Assembly (NCBI RefSeq): GCF_001949145.1
Contig: NW_019091573.1
Coordinates: forward strand, 243,450-307,449
Origin: Acanthaster planci
Taxonomy: Eukaryota > Echinodermata > Asteroidea > Valvatida > Acanthasteridae
Reading direction: 5' to 3'
DNA length: 64,000 nucleotides
Position 1 is the stretch's first letter; every line of letters starts with the position of its first letter. A program made the position numbers and the translations under genes. The notes under the pieces were generated by a model. The model made no database searches. It saw only the letters and a program-made list of their open reading frames with translations, and was not told the DNA's origin. This document shows positions 24,301 through 35,200 of the stretch, one piece after another.

Positions 24301-27168
24301 CTGAGTGTGATTTGAGGAAGCCCAGAATCACTGTCTCAGATGAAAAAAATAACTTGCTATAAGTTTCTAAGTTGGGTTGCGTTTTTATGACTGGCTGTAA
24401 CACATGCATCTGCAGCAAGTTAAATCTGCTTTTTGTGTTCACATATTGTCAGCACTGTTGCCAGCTTCAGGTATTAAGGGGGCCACAGTATCATCAGCTG
24501 GGGAGGGCACATTACAGGAACAAAATATATTTTTCGTGCTTATGCTTTTTACTGATGGGGGGCCAGCTTCCCACTGGGGAGGGGGTGTCCCCCCCGCATA
24601 TTGTTGCCAGCTGCTAAGCCAGGTATTTCTGATGCAGCTTAATTTCTACTTTCTGTTGAGAGTGGCAGTAGATTGTTCCTCTTTTCTGGCAGTGTTTGTC
24701 TTCGCGTCATTCTCTTTGAGACAGTTTAATGTAGCGCACATCTGAGGCAGAAAAAAAAACAGTCTCAACTTTCTGGCTTTCAACCACTTGTAGGTGTCAT
24801 TATTTCTGTTGGACAATTTTGACCACTAAAAGGCAAAAAATGCTGCCAACATGATGTACTGCCAGGGTGCCTCAAGTACTGATTTGTAGGAGTCGTTTGG
24901 TCTATATTCATTCATACAATATTTCTATTAACTGCAACCGCACATTTTTCAACATTCCGGCCCACCCGCACGGAGCGAAATTTGCTATCACAGCAGACCA
25001 GGTTCAATTTACGGTCCACTTTGACAGACTCTGTGAGCATAATGCGTATGTGCAAAATGAATGAGGGACTGACTCGTTTAGACATCAGTCAGAAGTGTTT
25101 GAGGGCACACTTCAATGTTGTAACCCATTCCCCTTGCCTCTGTGCACAGACAGATAGAAATGTTCAAGATGTCCTGCGGCTCAAAGCAGTTAAACAGCAA
25201 ATGTGTCTGGTATCATCAACAGTTGCTGTTACTGAATGTAATGAATGCATGATGACTCCGAAGCATACATGAATGTCCCATCAACATGTACCAGAGTGAG
25301 GAGATTTCATTAATTGAGGCATCACAATATTCGGGCACATAGCTCATATGCATTCTTAAACTTGAGGCTGGCGTGCATTTTGGCAAGTAGTGTAACATGC
25401 TGTCAGTCAAGGAGAAATTTTACATGCAAATTTATGTGAGCTGCATGAAAGTGTCCACCATTGCAGTAATGGCTTCTAATTCTTTGCCATGGGATTAGTC
25501 TATAGTTGCACAGCAACATGCTCTTCTTCTGCACCTTTGTAAGATTTCTTTGATACCTGAATGTACTGAGTTTACAGTATACCCTTTAAGAGGAAGTTTC
25601 AAAGATAAAGGGAGATATCTTATGTCTGGAGCGTATGGTGATCATTTACTGGCAGAGATCTGTGTACCTTTCCTTTATCTTTGGTGTTGCCAATGACGTA
25701 CAAAGTCACCTGCTTTTGTTTAAGTCTTCAATTTGGGACACCTGGACACGGGAAATAGAGCTGTGTTACTGACCTCTCATGCCTGCTCTTGATTTGTTTA
25801 AAAGAATTCACTGGCATTATCTGATCGTATGAGGGGTCGGTGTGTGCTTGGCAAAACGGCTCACGATGATGTTACATGTGATGTTGGTGTTCAGCACTGG
25901 TATTAATTTTTGAGTCGGAGTTGACAGCATATTTTATAACTCTGAAATGGATTCCAGTCAGCAGACAAGCAGTTTTAGGTTACGTGTGACCTGACCTACG
26001 AGAGTGGGGCTTCATAAAAGGTGGTGACAGCTGGGGTCAAATCCAAGGAGGAATGATAATTGGAAGCAGTTGCTTAATTTAATTACGGGTTTTGCCCTTA
26101 CCTGACGTTTACATTTAAAAACACTGCATACTCGATGTCTGTCTGAGAGCTTGCAAAAAATTTACAAGCTTACTCAGGTGGGACTCGAACCCACGACCTC
26201 CTGCCTGCTAGAGCAGATGTCTTAACTACTTGACCACCGAGCTTGCTGGGGTCAGCTGGCCGGTCCGAGTCAGATATAGCAGCAGGTACTGTAAACTATT
26301 TCAAGATGTACTTTTTGTCGGGGAGATATTAAAGTACGGATTGTGCCCTTACCCAATGTGTATATTTATAAACACTGTATATATGCTTGTCGGAGAGCTT
26401 GCGAAAAAAAAGTACATCTGCACTAATAAGCAGGAGGTTGTGGGTTCAAGTCCCACCAGAAAAAAGCAGTTGCTTGGATGTACATTCTGTGGCACTGTAA
26501 ATCTCTCCTACAAAGTGTCCAAAGTGTGGGAAATGTTTTTTCAGCATTCTTTCACCGTGCATTCTTTAATGTCAGCATGGAGTGTTTCGGGCTGAAGATA
26601 ATATAATGTACATGTTGCTTTAATTCACTGAAGAAGTCTTTGCTGAAATGGAGATTTTTAATGTGCTTACAGGAACTCATAGCAACTAGGCATAGCAGGC
26701 ATTCTTCATTGACAATAAGTAGTTGCTGTGCTTTAACATGAAGGTCACGGTAATGCATAGTTTCTATGCCTTTATTTGAGTTGAGTTCAAGTTGAGGATG
26801 AGTTTTTTGAGTTGCACAGATCCCACAATTTCCTTTTATTAAAGTACATGTAGAGCCATATCTTGGAAGAATGTACAGAGATGTACAGAAGGTCATTCTT
26901 TCACGCTGTGCTCATTTTTGTTTAAGGCAGCAAAATGTGCTAAGTCTCCATGAAAAATTTGAGAAAATGGTGATTTGGGAAATGAGTCAGGAACAAACTG
27001 TTTATCTATGCATACAAGTGTGTATGTCTTGGATGGTTGTTCTTGCAAATGAATGTTTGGAAATGTTGATGTATTAAATGACTTGCCCTTTAATATTTTA
27101 GGATAATTCTTTGCCAAAACACAGACTGTCATTCTTCATGTTCCACTGATATTCTTGTGTTACTTTAG
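21337..27168 (+). other. Intron 5, about 5.8 kb, between the Ig and FN3 series
   Basis: This intron marks the Ig-to-FN3 boundary. It holds a composite with two tRNA-like promoters at about 26083-26462. The remainder is AT-rich, with short runs of T, G or C and no recognisable exon. The acceptor is TTACTTTAG. Confidence 0.75.
26083..26462. repeat. Composite tRNA-derived SINE pair
   Basis: Two direct copies of a block of about 80 bp (from TACGG through TGCCCTTACC, AAACACTG and GAGAGCTTGC) start near 26083 and 26335. Between and after them lie tRNA-like pieces in opposite orientations. One is on the - strand at about 26174-26244, with box B GGTTCGAGTCC (reverse complement of 26181-26191). A partial one is on the + strand, with GGTTCAAGTCC at 26443-26453. 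Both share a CATCTGC...GCAGGAGG-T-GTGGGTTC core. The pattern suggests tRNA-derived SINE copies inserted in inverse orientation, not a functional tRNA gene. Confidence 0.7.
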
Positions 27169-27292
27169 GGATCCCTAGTGCACCTGTTATTCTGACCGCA
27201 GTGGCCCTATCTGTAGATTCTGTCATGGTGACCTGGACAGGCACTGGGGATGCCACCGACATCATGCACTACCAGCTGCAATACAAACTGAG
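27169..27292 (+). CDS. Exon f: FN3 domain 1, N-terminal part
   Basis: This 124 bp exon runs phase 1 to phase 2, from a CTTTAG acceptor to an AG|GTACGG donor. It begins with the PSAP linker that typically opens FN3 modules. The core Trp at 27234-27236 (MVTWTG) follows, and then the strand YQLQYKLR. The domain is completed by the 29231 exon, with AG plus T making Ser. This is the first FN3 module directly after the last Ig domain, the usual order in neural adhesion receptors. Confidence 0.92.
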
Positions 27293-29230
27293 GTACGGTA
27301 CTTCCCTTAGCTTTGGTACAAACGATGACAGTAAATGAATGTAGTGAAAAATAAGTTTGAGAGTGGGATAGAATGTCATCATTCACCAAATGAAATTATT
27401 CTTTGCATTGGTCAAATGTGGCACACATTATCTTGTGTCTGAATAAGTCCTGGAAAAAATCCCTGCATCATAGGAATAAATACTGAAAAAACGTGGGCCC
27501 CGAATTTCCCGACAGCCATGGCGGTCGGGGCCCTCCCATTTGACCTTGGTGACTCCAAGATGGCAGTGCCCTTTTTATCTCTTGGCCTTGGTGCCTTACA
27601 CGTGCATATCGACTGCTCCCATTTTCAGTAAGGTACACGGAAAGCAGCATGCACATCATTCCTTGATTGCTCACATTCGACCGGAACACCGCGCCGTGCC
27701 ATCCAAATGCATGGCATTATGATGCATGCATATATGCAGGGCATGCGTGCACTGTGTGTATATGGAGATATTGTACATGGTCACTTAGCCTGCTGCACAT
27801 CGGTGGCCCGGCCCACTCCATGTACACTGCACAATCGTAAGCGCGGCACAGGCAACACCTGCCTGCCTATTCAAAGACTTAACATAACAGCGCATGCCCA
27901 AGCCAAGCATTTTAATGTACCATGCAATAATGTCTAGTGCTCATCAACGTGTACACATTCACAGTATATTGAGAGCTCCACGTTCTTCATGCACACTGGA
28001 CAATTGTACGGTTGTGGTAGTATTTTAACTAACAACGCAATGTAGTATTTGCAGTTTAGTGCCACGCGCCGTGCGTGATCCGAACTGTACATTCACGACA
28101 TCGGTTAATCGGGACTACCCTGATTCTCACGTACGTTGTTGTGTGCAAAATCACTGGCCTGGCCAGTTTTGGTGGTGGGCAAAATGCCCAGGAAAGAACG
28201 GCTGCAGTCAAAACAGGCCAAAGCCATTCAACACTCGCCTGCTAATTCGGCACTAATCAGGGACTTGTTCAGGTGTAATACATATCTTACTTTTTCTTAG
28301 GCCTGAATGAATTACATGAATATTGATTTTCATGCAATATAAAAAAAAAAATCGTTAATGCCCATAACTGTGGTACACTGATGACATTAATGCCGTCACA
28401 TTTGGCAAAATGGCAGTGCCCTAAAAAAAAAAGAAATTCGAGGCCTGTAAATCCCAACATTGTCCACTAGTTCAGAAAATCTCTGAACCCACTCTGATGC
28501 ACTGTGGATTCGAATGTTCATGGTGCTGCTGTGCTATGCATTAGGATAAATATTTCAGTGACACAGGACTGATGACCCACCAATCAGAAAGTGGAGATTT
28601 ATTCACATGTTGCATAAAAAACAACAAACATTTGTTTCTTTCATAATGCTTTCAAGTTTCATTGCTGACCTGCCATGCCAGTCTATGTGGGGTGCACAAA
28701 GACCAGAGACCTATTGCACTCTTGTCATGATAATGTATTGGTGACATGTATGTTGTAATTTAAAATGGAAGAAATTCTACACTCTGTGATCATTCTCTTG
28801 TGCTTCCAAGAAAAAGAGTCCCCTATGTTATGATGTTTTTTTTTGAGCTAGTTTAACACAACTTGTAGAACATAAGATGGAGTCAGCGTTTCAATCCGGA
28901 GATCTTCATCAGGACTTACTAGAATAGTAGATGGCCAGGCATGCTAGGTTTATAGACTGTGATGTGAACAATTACTTTATCAGCGAAAGTGTGAAGTCTT
29001 TTTCGTCAATGTCCAAGTTGCAAGCCTGTCTTGGGCCACAATAAACCAATAAGAAGCACAGAGAAAGTTCTGATTTTGTAAAAATGGAATCAAAAACAAA
29101 CATTTTGTTGGGATGTGTTAAGGACAGGCTGTAATATACATGTACATGACATTAAATTTGTGGTGGTAGAATCACATTAAGGATGATATACCGAAGAGAA
29201 CCTGAATTTCTGATATATATGTGATTTCAG
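27293..29230 (+). other. Intron 6, about 1.9 kb
   Basis: This intron splits FN3 domain 1. About half is taken up by a candidate inverted-repeat element at 27496-28445 with GC-richer content and several short open frames. The rest is AT-rich. The acceptor is GATTTCAG. Confidence 0.75.
27496..28445. mobile_element. Candidate non-autonomous DNA transposon
   Basis: The terminal segments GGCCCCGAATTTC (27496-27508) and GAAATTCGAGGCC (28433-28445) are inverted repeats with 12 of 13 bases matching. Just inside each end the sequence GGCAGTGCCCT occurs (in the same orientation). The interior is GC-richer than the flanking intron and holds only short open frames without recognisable domains. No convincing target-site duplication is visible, so the boundaries remain tentative. 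Confidence 0.45.
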
Positions 29231-29421
29231 TGTTGCCCCAACATGGGTTACGTTCCTGGACAACATTCCAGCTGTCACCAGTTCCCTGGCAACCCCCCAG
29301 TCACACACTGTCTTTGGCCTGGCTGAGAGTCAGACCTACCACTTCAGAGTCTTTGCCAAGAACGTTGTGGGGACTTCCCCTCCGAGTAACGTGGCTGTGG
29401 CCTCAACACCTTCCGTCACTG
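29231..29421 (+). CDS. Exon g: FN3 domain 1, C-terminal part
   Basis: This 191 bp exon runs phase 2 to phase 1, from a GATTTCAG acceptor to an ACTG|GTAGGT donor. It completes FN3 domain 1, with the Leu-x-x-x-x-x-Tyr-x-x-x-Val corner (LAESQTYHFRVFAKN) and the closing G-T-S-P-P-S-N loop, all standard FN3 hallmarks. The R-x-F-A-K-N plus P-S-N wording resembles DSCAM-type FN3 domains, but such motifs are widely shared. The final G joins GG of the 30354 exon to make Gly. Confidence 0.94.
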
Positions 29422-30353
29422 GTAGGTAGCCAGTTTCATTTTTTCCAGTGCTGCCTGGTCTTGAAGCAGTTCTGACTTTACAGTGAAATTCTTTGCACTT
29501 AATTTCCAGAAGCTCAGAGTTGATGAAACATTGTCCACATGCATGTATGCACCCATATTATGGCATTTTTTTAAAAGTGGGCCCGAGTCAAGTCATGGGG
29601 TCCCAAAATTTTGAGATTTCATGCCTCATGAGTACATGCTTTTATCCATGAATGTCAGACTGTCAAAGGATGAAGCCATTGATGGAAGGCTTTGCAATTG
29701 AACCAAATATCGTAAGGACGCTCAGAATAGGCCAGAGATGAAGCCAAAGCCTGTGTAGCTTTGAGAAAACCACATTAGTTCGTGCTTTGGATGTGGCTAG
29801 CCATTCATGAATGCTCTAAGAATGAGAAGGCTAAGACATGCTGGGGCAACAAGAGCTTGCATTTAAGGGGATGTGCCTTTGTCTAGGGAAAGCCATAGGT
29901 TACATTTTTAGATCAACAAGAAGACTAGGGGTGTGAGAGTGTGTATGAATCCAGACTGGAATGATGAACTACTGTATATGTGGAAGGGAGTTGTCTGTGG
30001 CTTCTGAGTTTCAACTTTGCCTCAGGAAAAAGGTGATATTGAGAATGAATACGGTATCACAAATTCAGTAAAACTTATCAAAGGGAAATACAAAAGAGTA
30101 TGAAAAAACGGTATAAAGTGCCCTGCACAAGGGCAAAGCCTGAGGCTGGCAGCTGGCAGCTTTTAACACCTACCCATTTATACGGAATCATAGACTGTCA
30201 TGTCTACACTGTGCAGTCCTACACTGCAAAGTGAGACACAGGCCCCAAACGCCATTCAAATGTTACTTTGTTCAGATGACATCATTGAGCACATATTAAT
30301 GGAATATTTCCTCTCATTAATCCCATGATTGTACATTTCCCTCTTAACCAAAG
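29422..30353 (+). other. Intron 7, 932 bp
   Basis: This intron lies between FN3 domains 1 and 2, from a GTAGGT donor to an ACCAAAG acceptor with a weak pyrimidine tract. I see nothing recognisable inside. Confidence 0.8.
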
Positions 30354-30488
30354 GGCCGTCTGCTCCCAGGAGCTTGGCAGTGTTGTCTTTCAATGCCACA
30401 GCAGTCACCCTGCAGTGGGAGATACCAGCGCAGAAAAGCGGACCCATTGACACCTACACTGTAGAATACAAGGAGACAAGTACTAATG
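30354..30488 (+). CDS. Exon h: FN3 domain 2, N-terminal part
   Basis: This 135 bp exon runs phase 1 to 1, with donor AATG|GTAGGC. It opens with the GPSAPRSL linker, then the core Trp in TLQWEIP, and the strand PIDTYTVEYKE. An N-glycosylation motif (NAT) lies before the Trp. The acceptor (AACCAAAG) has a poor polypyrimidine tract, but phase and domain continuity on both sides support it. The final G joins TC at 31289 to make Val. Confidence 0.92.
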
Positions 30489-31288
30489 GTAGGCTGAAGG
30501 TGTTGAGTAGAAAGATGTTAATAGCCAGATTTTTTTGGGGGGTGCCTCCAACTGCTGTCAAAATGTGAAGTGTCGTACTAGCAGATACATTTTTTTAACC
30601 ACACCTCACAACATGAATCTGAAGGCTTTATTCTCAATACTTCAATACTTCCAGTTTGTGTTAGGAAGAGCAAATTAAAAATGTGTCTGGTTTGGTGTCT
30701 CACCTTGTTTGGCATCCTGTTGAGATTGCATTTGTGAAAGATAGGCGAGAAATGTTCAGGATTTTTTACTGATATACTCTCTGCAAGATTCTTCCAAATC
30801 CCTTCAACTCAAAAAGTGGCTCTGGTGAAATAGGTCTCACTGTTTCAAATTGGGTCACATACAGAGGCTGTAGGACCTACTTGTTTTTTATGTTATGCTC
30901 AGAAAAAAAGACAAACAAACAACTGATACCATCAAGGTAACACTTACAAATTACAATTACAAATGTATCTAGTGCTGAACTAATTAAAATCAAGTAAAGC
31001 CAACTGTTGGGATTTGGGCAAATTTTACAGATTTCTTTGGGCAGGATAAGATGGGATTTGGGCAAACTTCACAGATTTCTTTGGGTTGGGCAGGATAAGA
31101 TAAAACACGAATTTTATATTTGCAGTATGTTTCCTCTGAAGAGTTTATTCCTATATTTTACATGGTATCTATGCCATTATTAACCCTCAAAACCAAAAGA
31201 ATGTCGTCTTTTTTCTAGCTTATCATTTGCTTGCTTGCTTATGGGATTGTGAAGTTGGTGGTCGTCGCTGCCCTGTTTTTGTTTTCAG
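30489..31288 (+). other. Intron 8, 800 bp
   Basis: This intron splits FN3 domain 2. It contains a tandem doublet at 31009-31101. The acceptor TTGTTTTCAG is strong. No other content recognised. Confidence 0.82.
31009..31101 (+). repeat. Tandem doublet, units of 44 and 49 bp
   Basis: GGGATTTGGGCAAA starts both units (31009 and 31053), and each continues through ACAGATTTCTTTGGG to GCAGGATAAGAT. The second unit has five extra bases (TTGGG). This is a recent local duplication within the intron. Confidence 0.9.
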
Positions 31289-31462
31289 TCTATTCCACTG
31301 TACATATTCCTGGTGACAACCAGTACACAATTGAAGCAGTCATTGGAAATCTCAAGCCGGTCACATCCTACCAGTTCCGCGTGAGAGCTGCAACATCATA
31401 CAATGGACAACAGCAGTTTGGCGACTACACAGAATATGTGGAACAAACTACATCACCAAGTG
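31289..31462 (+). CDS. Exon i: FN3 domain 2, C-terminal part
   Basis: This 174 bp exon runs phase 1 to 1, from a TTTTCAG acceptor to an AGTG|GTAAGA donor. It completes FN3 domain 2 with NLKPVTSYQFRVRAATSYN, holding the conserved Leu, the Tyr corner and the R-V-R-A strand. It closes with YVEQTTSPS. The loop after the Tyr corner (GQQQFGDYTE) differs from the usual G-x-G-x-x-S, a small departure from the consensus. The terminal G joins CC at 32144 to make Ala. Confidence 0.94.
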
Positions 31463-32143
31463 GTAAGAAATTGGGTCAAGGAATTTGTACACTGGACCGA
31501 TCCAGTAATCCTCCCCACCGAATACATCAGCGGTTGACATAATGTACTCCTCTCCGATGCCATTCTGTAAGTTCCAGGTTTGTAGATTATGTGCATGCGC
31601 ATGCATATCAGACTTTTGAGCTCACTTGTTAGGCTTAAATCGTGCCTGTGATTGAGCAGACCACTGTGCAGTTGATCTTCGCGGACCGGTCTATCACTGT
31701 GAAATAAAGCACTGAAGTGTGCGTTATCAGATGCATGCAGTGATAAGGAGTTTCTGAGTGTGTCAAGCAGAACTAAACAGGATTGCAGAATGAGGAGATG
31801 TCAAGATTCCACCACTCTATTAAACATTGTAGCAGTTTCAATCTGAATTTCTGACTCTGTGACCTATTTCAAAATGAGACTGGCTCTGTTCACAGGAACA
31901 AGCTGCACTGTTGCTTCAGCCCAGACTTGAAATTGCAGAAAAGATTTAAATTTGAAATTTTTTAGATCAAACAAGCGAAGTTGGAAAGTATTCACAAATA
32001 AAATTTTTCAGTGAGCCACCAGGAAAATCTGGAACCTGGCTGAATTTGCGTTATTTCCATGTTAAAAATGTAGATATCGAACCTAATTGTATCTATACAA
32101 GAAAAAACAACTCAACTCAGTATAAATGTGTCTTTTTTTGCAG
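31463..32143 (+). other. Intron 9, 681 bp
   Basis: This intron lies between FN3 domains 2 and 3, from a GTAAGA donor to a T-rich acceptor TTTTTGCAG. Nothing else is recognised inside. Confidence 0.83.
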
Positions 32144-32214
32144 CCCCAAGCAATGCTCCTGTTAACGTCATGGTAACAGCATCTTCATCTACATCACTTA
32201 TTGTGTCATGGTCG
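32144..32214 (+). CDS. Exon j: FN3 domain 3, first strands
   Basis: This 71 bp exon runs phase 1 to phase 0, from a TTTTTTTGCAG acceptor to a TCG|GTAAGT donor. It encodes the PSNAPVNV linker and the A/B strands through the core Trp (LIVSWS), and stops one residue after that Trp. The exon at 39914 has exactly the same length, phases and break point in FN3 domain 4. The next exon begins AVPPEHQNGP, a natural continuation of an FN3 fold. Confidence 0.93.
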
Positions 32215-35200
32215 GTAAGTTCACTCCTGGAGATTATTAAATGCTGTCAAGCCAACATGCAGACATATTTTAGGGTCAGACTTTGTCCTTTACCGGTGTA
32301 TAGTATAGTTTTGAGGATAGACAGTTTATATTTACTGAGGTAGTGGAAGTTGACCAACTAGGTCCTGAAGTACAGCCAAGAAAAACGGTTTGTCAATTTC
32401 CAATTATTATTATTTAACCATATTTCATGCAAATGACATTGAGCAAAAAACCCACGGTTTAACATGTAGGTGAAGCGCATGCATAGTTAACTCCCCAGAT
32501 ATGCCAAATGACAGTCTACTACTGAACCTTTGCATGTGCATTGAGTACGCAGCAAAATAGTGACTGTCACTGGGTGTTGAATAGAACCGTGAGAATTTGG
32601 ATATCATGAATATGTATGAGGTACAGTAAATAAGTACAAGGACTGACTAATGAGGTGACCATGTTAAGGTTATCAACTCTGGACAAGCAAAACCCACAAA
32701 CTCACTTGAATGGGACTCAAACCCATGACTTTCTGTGTTCAAGTTCTGAAGTATTAGCTTCTCAACCACTAAGCTTTTAGGGTCTGTTAGCCAATCGAAT
32801 TCAACACAGCAACGGATACCGCAATTAACAATTGCAGACTGTTTTTAAAGAATCTCGATTCCTTTTGGTGTTTTGAAGGTCTTGGTCATGGGTTTGCCCT
32901 AAGTCTTGGCCCATCAGTACTGTTTGGCTTTTGGATTTCCTCTGTCTCGGCATGTAATACCAACTATAATTATTGACATATTTCCTGTCAGAAATTACCA
33001 CCAGTAGTCTGTCTGTGTTTCAGTCCTCACCAAAACTGGGGTCTAGACCAATTTTTTTGAGTGTTCTGATTGCTTGTCTGGTCCTCAACTTCCTGGTGTC
33101 TCAGTCTGGTCTCTGCTTCACCGTCTGGACCGTAACACAGCTGGAACTCAGAGGTTCACTAGTATGCATGTGTACTCCTCCAACCTCCAAGCAGAAACCA
33201 ACGAAAGAGAAATTATGAAGTTAGTTATTCACCGTAATCATGACCCATTTTGATCAAGAGATTTATCTAAACTTTGATGACTTGTAATTCAGTTTATTTA
33301 TAATTCCCAGACATCAAGACATACATTTCTTCTCTCTTTAATTTTTTATTATTTAGACATTTTGATTGCTATTTTAAAGGGTGAAATTGAGGCACATTTT
33401 GTGTTATTTGTTGAGGGGGAAGATGATAAAGTAAGAACCAATTAAAACTAATATGTGAGTCGTCTTAAAGATTTAATCCTATTAATTTTAAGGTTACAGA
33501 AATGTCAAGTTATGTGCCCTTTGGGCAAAGATATAATATGACATTATCTTGACAACTTGTAGGCAAGAAGTCGTCTGTTGTAACTCAATTAAATATCAAA
33601 AGGAGCAGCTTCCGCTAGTGATTTTGATGCTGGTAGGATTTCCACATTTGGTACAAAGTGATAGACCTGACTGGTGATGACCTGTGTCTGTTTGGATTCA
33701 GTGGTTGCCATGAGGACAGTGATGAGATAAACTCTGTTGCCATGGTTGAATAACAGACTTAAATTCAAAGGTCACGCCTATGTTTTTAACTGCTTTTGAA
33801 ATCTGAGGTTAGGTAGTGATTTAAAAAACAACAAAAGCAACATAAATCAGTCAATACCTATGATCCTCCATCTATAGTTGACACCTACAGTCCTCCAAGT
33901 CTTGTCCTGTAATCCACCTTTATATGGTGGAGTACCATCGAGAGGCCTTGTCTCAAACTCAGGATCCAGGTGCATAAGTACATCTAATACAGAAACATTT
34001 TGTTAAAACCTGCGTGACACTTCGGTGCCCTACATTTGAAGATGAATCATTGCAACTATTCCAATGAATAAATACAGTTTCCTCCTGATAATGGCAAAAA
34101 ATGCACTTTACTTTGGTTGACTCACGTGTAAGAAGTCTTATAACATAATTCAATTATGGCACAGAACCGTGGCCTCCATTTGTCACATTCATGCGAGGAT
34201 GACATTGTTTTGCAGGTTGAAGACACACAACTTTGGATTTGGCTGTGTGTGTATTTGTCATAATTGCAGATCAGTATGTAGAGCTTGCTTCACTTTTTCA
34301 CTTTGTTATACCGCAGTGCACACTGATGTAGTTGAAGCTCACATCATTGGCATTACTGCAACACACTTGACTCAGGAATAACAAATGAAAACCCCTGAGT
34401 AAGCTTCTGTTTAGGGTAACCTGCACTAAGCTAAGAGAGGGCAGTAGGTATTTTGCTTGGATTGAAGTTTTGTTCCTCTTACACTGAAGCTTAGCAATTC
34501 ATTGTTGAAGTTTTACTCAGTCGATGACGACAGTAATATCCACTCTGTGCAGAAGTGGCCCCTCAAAGGAAAAGAAGAGAGACTGGTGAAAACCATTTCA
34601 ACTTGTTGCCTGACGCACGTGCGGGGACTTTACAGTCCAACAGAAATTGTTTGCGAGTGCTTAGTACGTCCTGTGCCAAGTGAGCTTAAACATGTTAAAG
34701 CCTGTTCCCGCAGGCAGTTATCAAGTGAAAGCAGCACGTCTTGTCCCTGTATGGAGTGAACTTTTACAGGCATGAAGAGCAAGGAGGGTGCTTCGCTACA
34801 GTGCTACGGTGATATCTCCCTTCTGGTAGACATTCCACATTTGCTGCCTGCTGGCCAGAATATAAACAGAGCTCACATGATGAAAATGTATAGAGCCTTA
34901 GGGTCTTCACATGGCCACCAGGCACATACATGTACATGTATAGTAACATTTGCATTCTCCTGTTGGTGCAGCGTTTCTGTTCGTCTCCACTTGTGCATGG
35001 AACCCTCACTTGACATCATCTCAGAGTGGTTCCTTCAGCATGCTCTGATTTCGAAAAGCTGGAGCTATGCAATGATTAAATAGAAGAATTTTCAAGGCTT
35101 ATTGCAGATCTTAATGATATTATTAAACCCAATGAGATACACAATTAAATAGTACAAAATGCTTTAAAACAAGAGATAGCCATCTTTATAGGAAAATGAC

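Noticed and set aside
26174-26244. Possible functional tRNA gene on the - strand
   Set aside because: Box B is perfect, but I could not pair a 7 bp acceptor stem. A second diverged copy nearby in opposite orientation points to a SINE head.
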